Shown here piece after piece: positions 40,087-49,601 of a stretch of 64,000 nt of DNA (positions within the stretch are counted from its first letter, which is position 1; each line of letters starts with the position of its first letter). Source of the stretch: Skermania sp. ID1734 (lineage in GTDB: Bacteria > Actinomycetota > Actinomycetes > Mycobacteriales > Mycobacteriaceae); the NCBI RefSeq assembly GCF_007489285.1, contig NZ_VLIY01000006.1, forward strand, positions 222,548-286,547, given 5' to 3'. Below the pieces are notes generated by a model. It ran no database searches and was not told the DNA's origin. It saw nothing but the letters and a program-made list of their open reading frames with translations. Both the position numbers and the translations under genes were made by a program.

Positions 40087-42441
40087 GTGAAGAGTGTGGA
40101 GCAACGCCTCGCCGAAGAACTGAACGTCCGCCCCGAGCAGGTCGCTGCCGCGGTCGCCTTGCTGGATGCTGGCTCGACCGTGCCGTTTATCGCCCGCTAT
40201 CGAAAGGAAGTCACCGGCGGGCTCGATGACGCCCAACTCCGCCAGCTCGAGGAGCGACTGCGCTACCTGCGTGAGATGGATGAGCGTCGAGCGGCCATTG
40301 TGGAATCCATCGAGGCGCAGGGCAAGCTGACCCCAGAGCTGCGGGCGCAAATCGTCGCTGCGGACTCGAAGGCGAGACTCGAGGACATTTACCTGCCGTA
40401 CAAACCCAAGCGGCGCACCAAAGCCCAGATCGCGCGCGAGGCCGGCCACGAGCCCGTCGCCGATCAACTGTTGACCGACCCCGCCACCGACCCGGCGTCC
40501 TTCACCGCCGAGCAACTCGACGGTGCGCGCGCAATTCTGGTCGAACGCTTCGCCGAAGACGCCGACCTCGTTGGCGAGCTGCGTGAAACAATGTGGCAGC
40601 GTGGCCAAGTCGCCGCGACCGTCCGCAAGGGTAAAGAGGAGTCCGGCGCCAAATACGCCGACTATTTCGAGTTCAGCGAGCCCTTCGACCGGTTACCCAG
40701 CCATCGCGTGCTGGCCTTGCTGCGCGGGGAAAAAGAAGAGGTGCTCTGCCTCTCGTTCGATCCGGACACAGAAGAGCTGGCGCCCGGGGAGCGGACCGTC
40801 TACGAACAGCGCATCGCCGCCAGGTTCGGCATCGCCGACCGCGGTCGCCCGGCCGATCCCTGGTTGCTGGACACGGTGCGATGGGCATGGCGCACAAAGC
40901 TTTTGGTCAGTCTGGGCATTGATACCCGCACCCGATTGCGGCAGGCCGCCGAGAAGGACGCGGTCGACATCTTTGCGGCCAACCTGCGTGACCTGCTGCT
41001 CGCGGCGCCGGCCGGAACCCGCACCACGATGGGTCTGGATCCCGGGTACCGCACCGGCGTGAAGGTTGCCGTGGTCGATGACACCGGCAAAGTGCTGGCC
41101 ACCGAGGTCATCTACCTGCATCAACAGGATCGGGCCATCGCTGTGCTCGGTGCCTTGGTCGAGCGGTTCGGTGTCGAACTGATCGCCATCGGCAACGGCA
41201 CCGCATCGCGGGAAACCGACGCACTCGCCGCGGAACTCATCTCTCGAATCCCGGAACGCACGGTGCAGAAGATCGTGGTTTCCGAGGCCGGTGCATCGGT
41301 GTATTCCGCGTCGGCCTACGCCTCACAGGAACTGCCTGAGCTCGACGTGTCGCTGCGTGGGGCGGTGTCGATCGCACGACGTCTGCAGGATCCGCTGGCC
41401 GAGTTGGTGAAGATCGATCCGAAGTCGATCGGCGTCGGCCAATACCAGCACGACGTGTCCGAGACCCTGCTCGCCCGGTCGCTGGGTGCGGTGGTCGAGG
41501 ACGCCGTGAACGCGGTCGGGGTCGACGTCAACACCGCCTCCGTGCCGCTGCTGTCGCGGGTTTCGGGCATTACCGGCTCGCTGGCGGAAAGCATTGTAGC
41601 GCACCGCGACCAGCATGGTTCCTTCCGCAGCCGCCCGGGGTTGAAGGAGGTCGCGCGGCTCGGCCCGAAGGCCTATGAGCAGTGCGCCGGGTTCCTGCGC
41701 ATCCGCGGCGGCGACGACCCGCTCGACTCGTCGGCGGTGCATCCCGAGGCCTATCCGGTGGTTCGCCGAATCCTGAAACACACCGGCACGTCGGTCGAGA
41801 ACCTGATCGGCAACGAACGCGTGCTGCGGACGCTGCGTCCCGCAGACTTCACCGACGAGCGCTTCGGTGTGCCGACCGTCGGTGACATCATCGCCGAACT
41901 CGAAAAGCCCGGCCGCGACCCACGTCCCGAGTTCAAGACCGCAACCTTCGCGGCCGGCGTCGAGAAAGTCGCCGATCTGAAACCGGGCATGGTGCTCGAA
42001 GGCGTTGTCACCAACGTTGCCGCCTTCGGCGCGTTCGTGGACGTGGGAGTGCACCAGGACGGCTTGGTGCACGTGTCGGCGATGTCGCACACGTTCGTGA
42101 AGGACCCGCGCGACATCGTGAAGTCCGGCGACGTGGTGAAGGTCAAGGTGGTCGATGTCGACGTCGCCCGCCAGCGCATCGGCCTGACCCTGCGCCTCGA
42201 CGACGAAGTGGGAAACCAGGCGCGAGATCGACAGCCCGCCAACGCCGGTCGTGGGGGAGAATCGTCAGGCAAGCCGAATTCGCGGCAGCGACCTCAGCGC
42301 ACCGGCCAGGGCAGGCAGCCCTCGAGCCAGGGTCGGCAGCAGCCGTCCGGCCAGAGCCGGCAGCAGCCGTCCGGCCAGAGTCGATCTGAGCCATCAGGCT
42401 CGATGGCCGACGCGTTGCGGCGCGCGGGGTTCGGCCGCTGA
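40087..42441 (+). CDS. Tex-family transcription accessory protein
   Basis: 784 aa from the GTG at 40087. Domains in order: the N-terminal helical Tex domain (LNVRPEQVAAAVALLDAGSTVPFIARYRKEVTGGLDD), the YqgF/RNase H-like domain (GLDPGYRTGVKVAVVD), a helix-hairpin-helix pair (NTASVPLLSRVSGITGSLAESIVAHRD, then GLKEVARLGPKAYEQCAGFLRI) and an S1 RNA-binding domain near 630-705 (PGMVLEGVVTNVAAFGAFVDVGVHQDGLVHVS). A disordered Gln/Ser/Arg/Pro tail contains short repeats. It binds nucleic acids and acts on transcription; the tail is longer than usual. Confidence 0.92.
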   Translation: MKSVEQRLAEELNVRPEQVAAAVALLDAGSTVPFIARYRKEVTGGLDDAQLRQLEERLRYLREMDERRAAIVESIEAQGKLTPELRAQIVAADSKARLEDIYLPYKPKRRTKAQIAREAGHEPVADQLLTDPATDPASFTAEQLDGARAILVERFAEDADLVGELRETMWQRGQVAATVRKGKEESGAKYADYFEFSEPFDRLPSHRVLALLRGEKEEVLCLSFDPDTEELAPGERTVYEQRIAARFGIADRGRPADPWLLDTVRWAWRTKLLVSLGIDTRTRLRQAAEKDAVDIFAANLRDLLLAAPAGTRTTMGLDPGYRTGVKVAVVDDTGKVLATEVIYLHQQDRAIAVLGALVERFGVELIAIGNGTASRETDALAAELISRIPERTVQKIVVSEAGASVYSASAYASQELPELDVSLRGAVSIARRLQDPLAELVKIDPKSIGVGQYQHDVSETLLARSLGAVVEDAVNAVGVDVNTASVPLLSRVSGITGSLAESIVAHRDQHGSFRSRPGLKEVARLGPKAYEQCAGFLRIRGGDDPLDSSAVHPEAYPVVRRILKHTGTSVENLIGNERVLRTLRPADFTDERFGVPTVGDIIAELEKPGRDPRPEFKTATFAAGVEKVADLKPGMVLEGVVTNVAAFGAFVDVGVHQDGLVHVSAMSHTFVKDPRDIVKSGDVVKVKVVDVDVARQRIGLTLRLDDEVGNQARDRQPANAGRGGESSGKPNSRQRPQRTGQGRQPSSQGRQQPSGQSRQQPSGQSRSEPSGSMADALRRAGFGR
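42334..42381. repeat. Two-copy 24-bp tandem repeat in the tex tail
   Basis: A 24-bp unit at 42334-42357 recurs at 42358-42381 with one base different, encoding repeated RQQPSGQS in the C-terminal tail of the Tex protein. In-frame, so length changes would only alter the disordered tail. Confidence 0.85.
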
Positions 42442-42466
42442 GCGAGTAGGAGACAGGGGCGGCGCG

Positions 42467-43348
42467 ATGCATAGGTGGCTCGAGGAAGAAATCATCGCCC
42501 ACGGCCGGCTGCCCCTGCTCTTCTTCCTGTTCGGCTTCATCGCCGGATTCCTGTGCATCCGGTTGAGCGTCCGTCTCATCCGCGCCAACGTCCGCTGGTG
42601 GCCCAAAAATGTCACCGCCGGCGGCTTCCACGTCCATCACGTCGTTTTCGGCATGGTGATGATGCTGGTGTCTGGCGTGGCGATCATCACGATCTACGAA
42701 GACGGCACCCAAACCAGCGGGGCTTGGTTGGCGGCGTTCTTCGGCGCCGGGGCGGCGCTGGTTCTCGATGAGTTCGCGCTCATCCTCTACCTCGACGACG
42801 TCTACTGGAAAGAAGAGGGCCGCAGTTCGGTCGATGCCGTGTTCGTCGCGGTCGCGGTCACCGCGCTGCTGTTGCTGGGGATGCGGCCGCTGGAACTGAT
42901 GGACATCACCAGCTTCCGGCACGACCCGAACCCATGGTGGCGGTTGATGATCGTCATCCTCACCGTGATCAACCTGGCGCTGGCGGCCATCGTGATCGTC
43001 AAAGGCAAGATCTGGACCGGCCTGCTCGGCCTGTTCGTTCTGCCTTTCCTGATCATCGGCGCCATCCGATTGAGCCGTCCGGGCGCGCCGTGGGCCCGCT
43101 GGCGGTACTCCAAGAAGCCCCGCAAGATGGCGCGAGCGATGGCCCGGGAGCGCCGGATTCGCCGGCCGCTGATCCGGGCGAAGATATTCGTGCAGGACCT
43201 CATCGCCGGCAAGCCCAGCGTCACCCATGCCCGCGAGAGCGCGGAGGCCGAGCTGGCGCGGGTCGTGCACCCGGCCCCGCCGCCCACCGCGTCGGCTGAG
43301 CGCGCGCGAGGTTCGCGCGCGGAGGTCGCGCAGACCGGTACAGCCTGA
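42467..43348 (+). CDS. Multi-pass membrane protein, unknown function
   Basis: 293 aa from ATG. About five hydrophobic helices (LPLLFFLFGFIAGFLCI, VFGMVMMLVSGVAIITI, AAFFGAGAALVLDEFALIL, VFVAVAVTALLLLG, LMIVILTVINLALAAIVIV) are followed by a basic cytosolic tail (KKPRKMARAMARERRIRRP). His-rich GGFHVHHVVFGM and acidic DEFALILYLDDVYW stand at helix ends, which could be a metal or catalytic site. Actinobacterial family without a name I know. It lies 25 bp after tex. Confidence 0.75.
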   Translation: MHRWLEEEIIAHGRLPLLFFLFGFIAGFLCIRLSVRLIRANVRWWPKNVTAGGFHVHHVVFGMVMMLVSGVAIITIYEDGTQTSGAWLAAFFGAGAALVLDEFALILYLDDVYWKEEGRSSVDAVFVAVAVTALLLLGMRPLELMDITSFRHDPNPWWRLMIVILTVINLALAAIVIVKGKIWTGLLGLFVLPFLIIGAIRLSRPGAPWARWRYSKKPRKMARAMARERRIRRPLIRAKIFVQDLIAGKPSVTHARESAEAELARVVHPAPPPTASAERARGSRAEVAQTGTA

Positions 43349-43370
43349 TTTCCTCGGGTGACCTCGCGTC

Positions 43371-43381
43371 TGGCACAATTG
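43371..43381 (+). promoter_or_regulatory. Promoter-like motif before rplS
   Basis: The same TGGCACAATTG as before rpsP lies 138 bp ahead of the rplS start, leaving a leader that could hold autoregulatory structure. The 170-bp gap 43349-43518 has no gene. Confidence 0.5.
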
Positions 43382-43518
43382 ACGGGTTGCCCGCACCGCG
43401 TTGACGACGTTGGGAGCGAGGCATCAGCACCCCGACCTGAGTACGAACCGGTCGAGCACTGACGAGAAGTGCCGCCAGGTTCCTCTGCTCTTGCGAATCC
43501 GTGAGGATGGAACGACCG

Positions 43519-43860
43519 ATGAACACCCTTGACTTCCTGGACAAGCAGTCCCTGCGCGACGACATCCCGGACTTCCGGCCCGGTGACACCCTGAACGTCC
43601 ACGTGAAGGTCATCGAGGGCTCCAAGGAGCGCATCCAGATCTTCAAGGGCGTGGTCATCCGCCGCTCGGGCGGTGGAATCCGCGAAACCTTCACGGTTCG
43701 CAAGGTTTCCTTCGGCGTCGGTGTGGAGCGCACCTTCCCGGTGCACAGCCCCAACATCGACCACATCGAACTCGTCACCCGCGGTGACGTCCGTCGCGCG
43801 AAGCTGTACTACCTGCGCGATCTGCGCGGCAAGGCGGCGAAGATCAAGGAAAAGCGCTGA
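43519..43860 (+). CDS. rplS: 50S ribosomal protein L19
   Basis: 113 aa from the ATG at 43519 ([24 protein letters not shown]), with AGGATGGA ahead; upstream in-frame starts are not supported. [19 protein letters not shown] and [16 protein letters not shown] identify L19. The VSFGVG and [15 protein letters not shown] variants resemble Rhodococcus/Nocardia more than Mycobacterium, from memory. Confidence 0.95.
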   Translation: MNTLDFLDKQSLRDDIPDFRPGDTLNVHVKVIEGSKERIQIFKGVVIRRSGGGIRETFTVRKVSFGVGVERTFPVHSPNIDHIELVTRGDVRRAKLYYLRDLRGKAAKIKEKR

Positions 43861-43917
43861 GCGCCTGACACCTCGAGCCTTTCGGCCCACCGCAAACTGG
43901 CGGGCTAACCTGTTCGG

Positions 43918-44700
43918 GTGACAGACGAGACTCCGACGGTGGAGAAGAACGAGCCGGATGACGAACCGGTAGGCCGCAAGGACGCCAAGGCAGGCAAGCC
44001 GAAGAAGAAGCAACGTTCCTTCTGGCGCGAATTGCCGATCTTGATCGTCGTGGCGATGGTCCTGAGTTTCCTGCTACAAACCTTCATCGCGCGCGTGTAC
44101 CTCATCCCGTCGGAGTCGATGGAACCCACCCTGCACGGCTGCGCCGGCTGCACCAACGACCGAATTCTGGTGGAGAAGCTCAGCTACGACTTCGGGGACC
44201 CGCAGCCGGGCGACGTGGTCGTCTTCCTCGGCCCGCCGTCGTGGGACAGCGACTACCACTCGATCCGGTCCGACAATGCGATTGTTCGGGGCCTGCAGAA
44301 CATAGGTTCCGTGTTCGGCCTGGTCCCGCCAGACGAAAATGACCTGGTCAAGCGGGTCATCGCGGTGGGCGGCCAAACCGTGCAGTGCCGGAAGGCCGAT
44401 GGCGGCGTTACCGTGAATGGCAAGTTGCTCAACGAGCCTTACCTGAACAACCCGATGATGACCGCCGCCAAACAGGCCAACCCGTGTCTCGGACCGGAGT
44501 TCGGACCGATCACCGTGCCGAAGGGCAACGTCTGGGTGATGGGCGACAACCGGATCAACTCCGCCGATTCCCGCTACCACATGGGCGATTCGCTGCAGGG
44601 CACCGTCCCGATCGACAACATCCGCGGCAAAGCCAAATTCATCGTGCTGCCGCCGGGTCGTTGGGGGGTAATTTCCTCGCCGAACCCGCAGGCCAGCTAA
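43918..44700 (+). CDS. lepB: Signal peptidase I
   Basis: 260 aa, GTG start. A charged cytosolic N-terminus ([12 protein letters not shown]) is followed by one transmembrane helix at about 40-58. The catalytic Ser67 is in IPSESMEPT and the general base Lys145 in [11 protein letters not shown], with the later [15 protein letters not shown] box. It cleaves Sec and Tat signal peptides on the outer face of the membrane. A CAGC pair after the active site (Cys75, Cys78) may form a disulfide. Follows rplS as in mycobacteria. Confidence 0.95.
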   Translation: MTDETPTVEKNEPDDEPVGRKDAKAGKPKKKQRSFWRELPILIVVAMVLSFLLQTFIARVYLIPSESMEPTLHGCAGCTNDRILVEKLSYDFGDPQPGDVVVFLGPPSWDSDYHSIRSDNAIVRGLQNIGSVFGLVPPDENDLVKRVIAVGGQTVQCRKADGGVTVNGKLLNEPYLNNPMMTAAKQANPCLGPEFGPITVPKGNVWVMGDNRINSADSRYHMGDSLQGTVPIDNIRGKAKFIVLPPGRWGVISSPNPQAS

Positions 44701-44710
44701 GGGCGCTGCG

Positions 44711-45445
44711 ATGGCTGGCTGGCCGCCGCGAACCATGATTCGCCGATGCGGGGGACTTCGAACCCTCGAATCGGCGCTTATCCGCGGCGGTTTAGGTCCG
44801 GTGGCGGGTGTCGATGAGGCCGGACGCGGACCGTGCGCGGGGCCGTTGGTTGTGGCGGCGTGCGTGCTGGCGCCGCGGCCGCAAACCGCGCTCGCCGGCC
44901 TCGATGACTCCAAGAAGCTGACCGAACGGGCGCGCGAGGAACTGTTCCCGGTGATCAAACGGCTGGCGCTGGATTGGCACGTCGTGGTGATCCCGGCGTG
45001 GGAGGTCGATGCCATTGGCATCCACGTCGCGAACCTGGAGGGCATGCGCCGCGCGGTCGCCGGGTTGGCGCACCGACCCGGATACGTGCTCACCGACGGC
45101 TTCCGGGTGCCGGGCATACCGGTGCCGTCACTGCCCGTGATCGGCGGTGACGCGACCGCCGCGTGCATCGCCGCGGCGAGCATTTTGGCCAAGGTGACCC
45201 GCGACCGGATGATGATCGAACTCGATCAGAAGCTGCCTGGGTACGGGTTTGCGCTGCACAAGGGGTATAACACGCCAACCCATACGGCTGCGCTCGCGCA
45301 GTTGGGGCCGAGCAGCGAGCACCGGATGTCGTGGCGCAACGTGGCCGGGCTGGTCCGCGGCAGCCGCGTGAGCATGGTCGCAACCGTCGACGCGACCGAG
45401 CTGGAATTGGACCCGGTGGCCGCAGATGTTTCCGGTGCGACATGA
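44711..45445 (+). CDS. rnhB: Ribonuclease HII
   Basis: 244 aa from the ATG at 44711, with an alternative ATG eight codons later. Catalytic acidic residues Asp35 and Glu36 lie in [32 protein letters not shown], then [27 protein letters not shown] and [15 protein letters not shown] complete the family pattern. It nicks RNA in RNA-DNA hybrids and single ribonucleotides. It starts 10 bp after lepB. Confidence 0.93.
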   Translation: MAGWPPRTMIRRCGGLRTLESALIRGGLGPVAGVDEAGRGPCAGPLVVAACVLAPRPQTALAGLDDSKKLTERAREELFPVIKRLALDWHVVVIPAWEVDAIGIHVANLEGMRRAVAGLAHRPGYVLTDGFRVPGIPVPSLPVIGGDATAACIAAASILAKVTRDRMMIELDQKLPGYGFALHKGYNTPTHTAALAQLGPSSEHRMSWRNVAGLVRGSRVSMVATVDATELELDPVAADVSGAT

Positions 45446-45485
45446 TTGATGACAAGGACATCCGACCAGGAGGTACGCCCGCCCG

Positions 45486-45791
45486 ATGAGCGCCGAAGAC
45501 CTCGAGAAGTACGAAACCGAGATGGAGCTCTCCCTTTATCGGGAGTACAAGGACATCGTCGGTCAGTTCTCGTACGTCGTGGAAACCGAGCGCCGCTTCT
45601 ACCTGGCCAACTCGGTGGAGTTGTTGCCCCAGAACGCCGATGGCGAAGTGTATTTCGAGGTTCGGATGGCCGACGCCTGGGTGTGGGACATGTATCGGCC
45701 GGCGCGGTTCGTCAAGCATGTCCGGGTGATCACGTTCAAGGACGTCAACATCGAGGAGTTGGACAAGCCCGACCTGCGGCTGCCCGACTAA
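45486..45791 (+). CDS. DUF2469 family protein
   Basis: 101 aa with an AGGAGG ribosome site. MSAEDLEKYETEMELSLYREYKDIVGQFSYVVETERRFYLAN is a very conserved actinobacterial family (DUF2469; Rv2901c in M. tuberculosis from memory) always found next to rnhB. It is acidic and soluble. Function unknown; possibly an RNA- or envelope-linked accessory factor, but nothing in the sequence says so. Confidence 0.88.
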   Translation: MSAEDLEKYETEMELSLYREYKDIVGQFSYVVETERRFYLANSVELLPQNADGEVYFEVRMADAWVWDMYRPARFVKHVRVITFKDVNIEELDKPDLRLPD

Positions 45792-45894
45792 TAGGTTAAC
45801 GCTGTTATCCACAGCGTCCGACTCATCCACAGATTTACTGTTTTCCCAGGTAGCGTCACGGTGAGTGGGTCGCGTCCTCAGCCACAGTTGGCTC

Positions 45895-46251
45895 ATGACG
45901 CACAATCTGGCGCTCGGCGCCCACGGTGAAGAACTGGCCGCACAGATGCTTGTGGCGGCCGGCCTGGACATCCTGTGTCGCAACTGGCGTTGCCGGCACG
46001 GCGAGATCGACCTGATCGCCCGAGATGGCGACACCGTTGTGTTCGTCGAGGTCAAGACCCGGCGCGGGACCGGTTTCGGCACACCGGCCGAGGCGGTCAC
46101 CCCGGCCAAGCAAGCCAAGATCCGCCATCTTGCGTCCGCGTGGCTCACCGAGCGGGCCGGTCCGTGGGTTCCGGTGCGCTTCGACGTCGTGTCGGTACTG
46201 ATCAGCGACGGCGCGGAACCGGTCATCGAGCACCTCGCCGGGGTGTTCTGA
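45895..46251 (+). CDS. YraN/UPF0102 nuclease-fold protein
   Basis: 118 aa from the ATG at 45895 (MTHNLALGAHGEELAAQML). The Holliday-junction-resolvase-like core shows GEIDLIARDGDTVVFVEVKTR with the acidic residues and lysine (Asp39, Glu52, Lys54) of the restriction-endonuclease fold. Its stop overlaps the ATG of the comM-like gene (TGATG), and it precedes dprA, so it belongs to a DNA-processing operon. Confidence 0.9.
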   Translation: MTHNLALGAHGEELAAQMLVAAGLDILCRNWRCRHGEIDLIARDGDTVVFVEVKTRRGTGFGTPAEAVTPAKQAKIRHLASAWLTERAGPWVPVRFDVVSVLISDGAEPVIEHLAGVF

Positions 46252-47759
46252 TGGCGCTTGGCCGAGCACATTCGGTGGCGGTGAGCGGCGTCGACGGCCA
46301 GTTGGTGGAGATCGAGGCCGATATCGGTCGGGGCCTGCCGGGAGTGCACCTGGTCGGATTGCCGGACACCGCTCTGCAGGAATCCCGCGACCGAGTCCGC
46401 GCGGCGGTGACGAATTCGGGCGCCGAGTGGCCGGACCGACGGGTGATCCTGGCGCTGTCTCCCGCAACGTTGCCGAAGGTCGGCAGCGTGTACGACCTGG
46501 CCCTGGCGGCAGCCGTGCTGGACGCGGCCGGTCAGATTCCCAAGACCCTGATCGAAAAGACAGTGCTGCTGGGCGAATTGGCGCTCGACGGCCGGGTCCG
46601 GCCCGTCCGGGGCGTGCTGCCGGCGGTGATCGCGGCCAAGAACGCCGGGTGGACGCGGGTGGTGGTGCCGGAATCGGCGCTTGCCGAGGCTGGCCTCGTG
46701 GCGGGCGTGGATGTGCTCGGCGCTCGTACGCTGCACCAGGTCATCGAGTGGCTGCGCGGCGAGGGTGGCCTCCAACGCCCGGACACGCCACGCCTGGCAG
46801 CCGACCCCGCCAGGCCGGACCTGAGCGAGGTCGTCGGCCAGGAGGACGCTCGGTGGGCGGTCGAGGTGGCTGCCGCAGGGGCCCACCACCTCATGCTCGT
46901 CGGTCCGCCGGGGATCGGGAAGACGATGCTGGCGCAACGTCTTCCGGGCCTGCTGCCGCCACTGACCGAGGCCGAGGCGCTGGAGGTCACCGCGATTCAT
47001 TCGCTGGCTGGGCTGCTGCCCGACGACAATCCGCTGATCACCACGGCGCCGTTCGTCGCGCCGCACCATACGACGACGGTTCCGGCGATGGTGGGCGGTG
47101 GCTCCGGGTTTGCACGGCCGGGCGCGGTCAGCCGGGCACACCGGGGCGTGCTGTTTCTCGATGAATGCGCCGAAGTGGGCACCAAGGTGCTCGAGGCGCT
47201 GCGTACGCCGCTCGAGGACGGCGAGGTGCGCATCGCCCGCCGCGACGGCGTCGCCCGCTACCCGGCGCGGTTCCAACTGGTGCTTGCGGCGAATCCGTGC
47301 CCGTGCGCGCCGCCGCGCGACGCGGACTGCGTCTGCGCACCCACCGCCCGGCGGCGCTATCTGGGCAAGCTCTCCGGACCGCTGATGGACCGTATCGACC
47401 TGCGGATAACCATGCGGCCCAATGCGACCGGCGCCTACACCAACGACGTCGCCGAACCGAGCGAGAAAGTGCGCGAACGCGTCGCGGCCGCGCGGGCCGC
47501 GGCGCTAGAGCGATGGCGGGCACATGGCTGGACGACGAACGGCGATGTGCCCGGTCACGCCCTGCGGCAACGGTTTCGGCCGCCACGCATGGCGCTGGCA
47601 CCGATCGAACAGGCGCTGCGCCGCGGCAAGCTCACCGCCCGCGGAGCCGACCGCGCGCTGCGTGTTTCCTGGACGCTTGCCGACCTTCGCGGCGCCGCGG
47701 TGCCGGACATCAATGACGTCGACGGCGCGCTGCGCTTCAAAGATGGAGGCGGGAGATGA
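46251..47759 (+). CDS. ComM/YifB-family AAA+ ATPase (Mg-chelatase-like)
   Basis: 502 aa. The N-terminal ChlI-like domain (GLPGVHLVGLPDTALQESRDRVRAAV) leads to the AAA+ core with Walker A GPPGIGKT near residue 219, Walker B FLDECAE, and a C-terminal Mg-chelatase-type helical domain with a Cys-rich insert (NPCPCAPPRDADCVC). ComM is a hexameric helicase that extends heteroduplex during transformation in Gram-negative bacteria; the actinobacterial role is less clear. It is translationally coupled to yraN upstream and dprA downstream. Confidence 0.93.
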   Translation: MALGRAHSVAVSGVDGQLVEIEADIGRGLPGVHLVGLPDTALQESRDRVRAAVTNSGAEWPDRRVILALSPATLPKVGSVYDLALAAAVLDAAGQIPKTLIEKTVLLGELALDGRVRPVRGVLPAVIAAKNAGWTRVVVPESALAEAGLVAGVDVLGARTLHQVIEWLRGEGGLQRPDTPRLAADPARPDLSEVVGQEDARWAVEVAAAGAHHLMLVGPPGIGKTMLAQRLPGLLPPLTEAEALEVTAIHSLAGLLPDDNPLITTAPFVAPHHTTTVPAMVGGGSGFARPGAVSRAHRGVLFLDECAEVGTKVLEALRTPLEDGEVRIARRDGVARYPARFQLVLAANPCPCAPPRDADCVCAPTARRRYLGKLSGPLMDRIDLRITMRPNATGAYTNDVAEPSEKVRERVAAARAAALERWRAHGWTTNGDVPGHALRQRFRPPRMALAPIEQALRRGKLTARGADRALRVSWTLADLRGAAVPDINDVDGALRFKDGGGR

Positions 47760-48886
47760 GACTGGACCCACGCCGGGCGGCGTACGCGTACCTGTCCTGG
47801 GTAGTGCAGGGCCCGTGTGCGCCGCTGAACGAATTGGTGGCGAAAGTCGGTGTCGAGGAGGCTGCGCGGGCGGTACGCGAGTGCGAATTGCCCGCCCCGC
47901 TGCGCAAGCGAACCGAGGCCCGCCGGAGTCTCGACCCAACCACTGCGCACATGGACCTGCTCGACCGGATTGGCGCCCGCCTGGTCACGCCCGATGACGA
48001 CGAATGGCCGCACTGGCGCATGCTCGGTTTCGGGGGCATGGATGTGCGGCGTGATCCCGACGGTGCGGCTCCGTTGGCGCTGTGGGTGCGCGGCAACGGC
48101 GGACCCTTGGCGAAGTTCACCGAGCAGGCGGTCGCCGTTGTCGGCACCCGCTCGCCGAGCGAGTACGGCGGGTATCAGGCGGCGGACATGGCGGCCGGTC
48201 TGGTGGCCGAAGGATGGACCATCGTGTCGGGCGGCGCTTTCGGCATCGACAGCACCGCGCACCGGGCGGCGCTGGCGGTCGAAGGGCGCACGATTGCTGT
48301 GCTGGCCTGCGGCATCGACAACGACTACCCCAGAGCCCACGGTCGCCTGCTGCGGGAAATCGCACGGACCGGATTGGTGGTCAGCGAGTATCCGCCGGGA
48401 GTAGAACCGAAGCGGTATCAGTTTCTGGCGCGGAACCGGTTGATCGCCGGGCTGTCCGACGCTGTGGTGGTCGTCGAGGCCGGTCTGCGCAGCGGTGCGC
48501 GCAACACCGCGAAGTGGTCACGCCGGTTGGGCCGGCCGGTGCTGGCGATCCCCGGACCGGCGGATTCGGCCACGTCGGCGGGCTGCCATCAAATGATCCG
48601 CGAAGGCGAGGCCAGGCTGGTGACCCGGGCGAGTGACGTCGTCGATGAAGCGGGGCCACTGCGACTGGATCTCGGTGTCGACCCGGGCCCGCAGCGGCTT
48701 ACCGACGCGCTGCGCCGCGACGAGCTCATGGTGTATGAGGCGTTGCCGAGCTTCGGTTCACGTAGTCCGCGGGAGTTATCGGAGGCTTCGGGTATCCGGG
48801 TCGCCGATCTCGATGCGATCCTGGGGCGGCTCGAGGGCAGCGGCTTTATCGCCGCCGACGAGTCGGGGTGGTATCGGGCGTGTTGA
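47756..48886 (+). CDS. dprA: DNA-processing protein DprA
   Basis: 376 aa; the start overlaps the comM-like stop. It contains the SMF Rossmann-like core: VAVVGTRSPSEYGGYQAADMAAGLVAEGWTIVSGGAFGIDSTAHRAAL, then AVLACGIDNDYPRAHGRLL and RNRLIAGLSDAVVVVEAG. A C-terminal winged-helix domain is in SPRELSEASGIRVADLDAILGRLEGSGFI. DprA loads RecA on incoming single-stranded DNA. It completes the yraN-comM-dprA unit before the toxin remnant. Confidence 0.94.
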   Translation: MRLDPRRAAYAYLSWVVQGPCAPLNELVAKVGVEEAARAVRECELPAPLRKRTEARRSLDPTTAHMDLLDRIGARLVTPDDDEWPHWRMLGFGGMDVRRDPDGAAPLALWVRGNGGPLAKFTEQAVAVVGTRSPSEYGGYQAADMAAGLVAEGWTIVSGGAFGIDSTAHRAALAVEGRTIAVLACGIDNDYPRAHGRLLREIARTGLVVSEYPPGVEPKRYQFLARNRLIAGLSDAVVVVEAGLRSGARNTAKWSRRLGRPVLAIPGPADSATSAGCHQMIREGEARLVTRASDVVDEAGPLRLDLGVDPGPQRLTDALRRDELMVYEALPSFGSRSPRELSEASGIRVADLDAILGRLEGSGFIAADESGWYRAC

Positions 48887-48951
48887 GTCGGCGCGGTGCG
48901 CATGGTCAAGCATGCGGGCCTGCAGTTGTTGCGTGAGGATCGTGAGTGTGA

Positions 48952-49599
48952 CCAGCCGGATTCAAGGCACACGTCAACTGCGACAGTCACCCCGAGTTCG
49001 TATTCGAAGGCCGATCATGGAGCGGAGAGGACGAGTACCTGGATCTGAAAAAGATCTGGAAAAAGTCGCAGAAGAACACACCAGACTTCGCGCACACGAA
49101 AGCTCCCGCTCTCAACGCATTCCGGCAAGTTCTCTCAGACACCAGCACGGCTGAAACCGCATCCGGTACCGGTGGCGGACCACCGCCGCCGCCACGGGTT
49201 TCAAACCTGCCGGCAAGTGACGACGAGGGTGAACCTCGTATCAGCGACCGCGTTCGACAGCACATTCTTCAGGGAGACAACAGAGGTGGCGGTCACCTGT
49301 ACGGAACGAACATCCCGAACAAGACCGAGTTCCCCGAGACGTGGGATGAAGATCAGATCATGAACGCGGTCAGGCGCGTGCACGCGAACCCGAGCCATAT
49401 CGAACGGAAAGCGAACTTCGACAATGTCCACTGCACCATCGACGGTGTCCGCATACAGGTTCGCATGAACAAGCGCGGCGACGTCATCACCGCTCACCCA
49501 CTCGACGGTCATGGAGTAATGCGGAACAGCAAGACTGACGGTCGTTTGAAGGCTCCCGTTCCTCTTGGCTCTGTGCAGATACCGGGCGTACCGTTGTGA
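48952..49599 (+). pseudogene. EndoU nuclease toxin remnant (5' end missing)
   Basis: The frame is open from 48952 to the stop at 49597-49599 (215 codons), but no usable ATG, GTG or TTG occurs before the internal ATG at 49360, and a stop lies directly upstream at 48949-48951. The C-terminal part matches the bacterial EndoU RNase domain of polymorphic toxins: DRVRQHILQGDNRGGGHLYG, TEFPETWDEDQIM, CTIDGVRIQVRMNKRGDVITAHPL, with the paired catalytic histidines. A Pro/Gly linker (GTGGGPPPPPRVSN) precedes it. Large N-terminal delivery modules appear lost, so this is a toxin tip left after deletion or a reservoir cassette. Its stop overlaps the next GTG (GTGA). Confidence 0.72.
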
Positions 49600-49601
49600 T
49601 C

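Noticed and set aside
45090..47276. 728-aa open frame on the minus strand opposite rnhB, yraN and comM
   Set aside because: Overlaps four well-supported plus-strand genes and has no recognisable motif.
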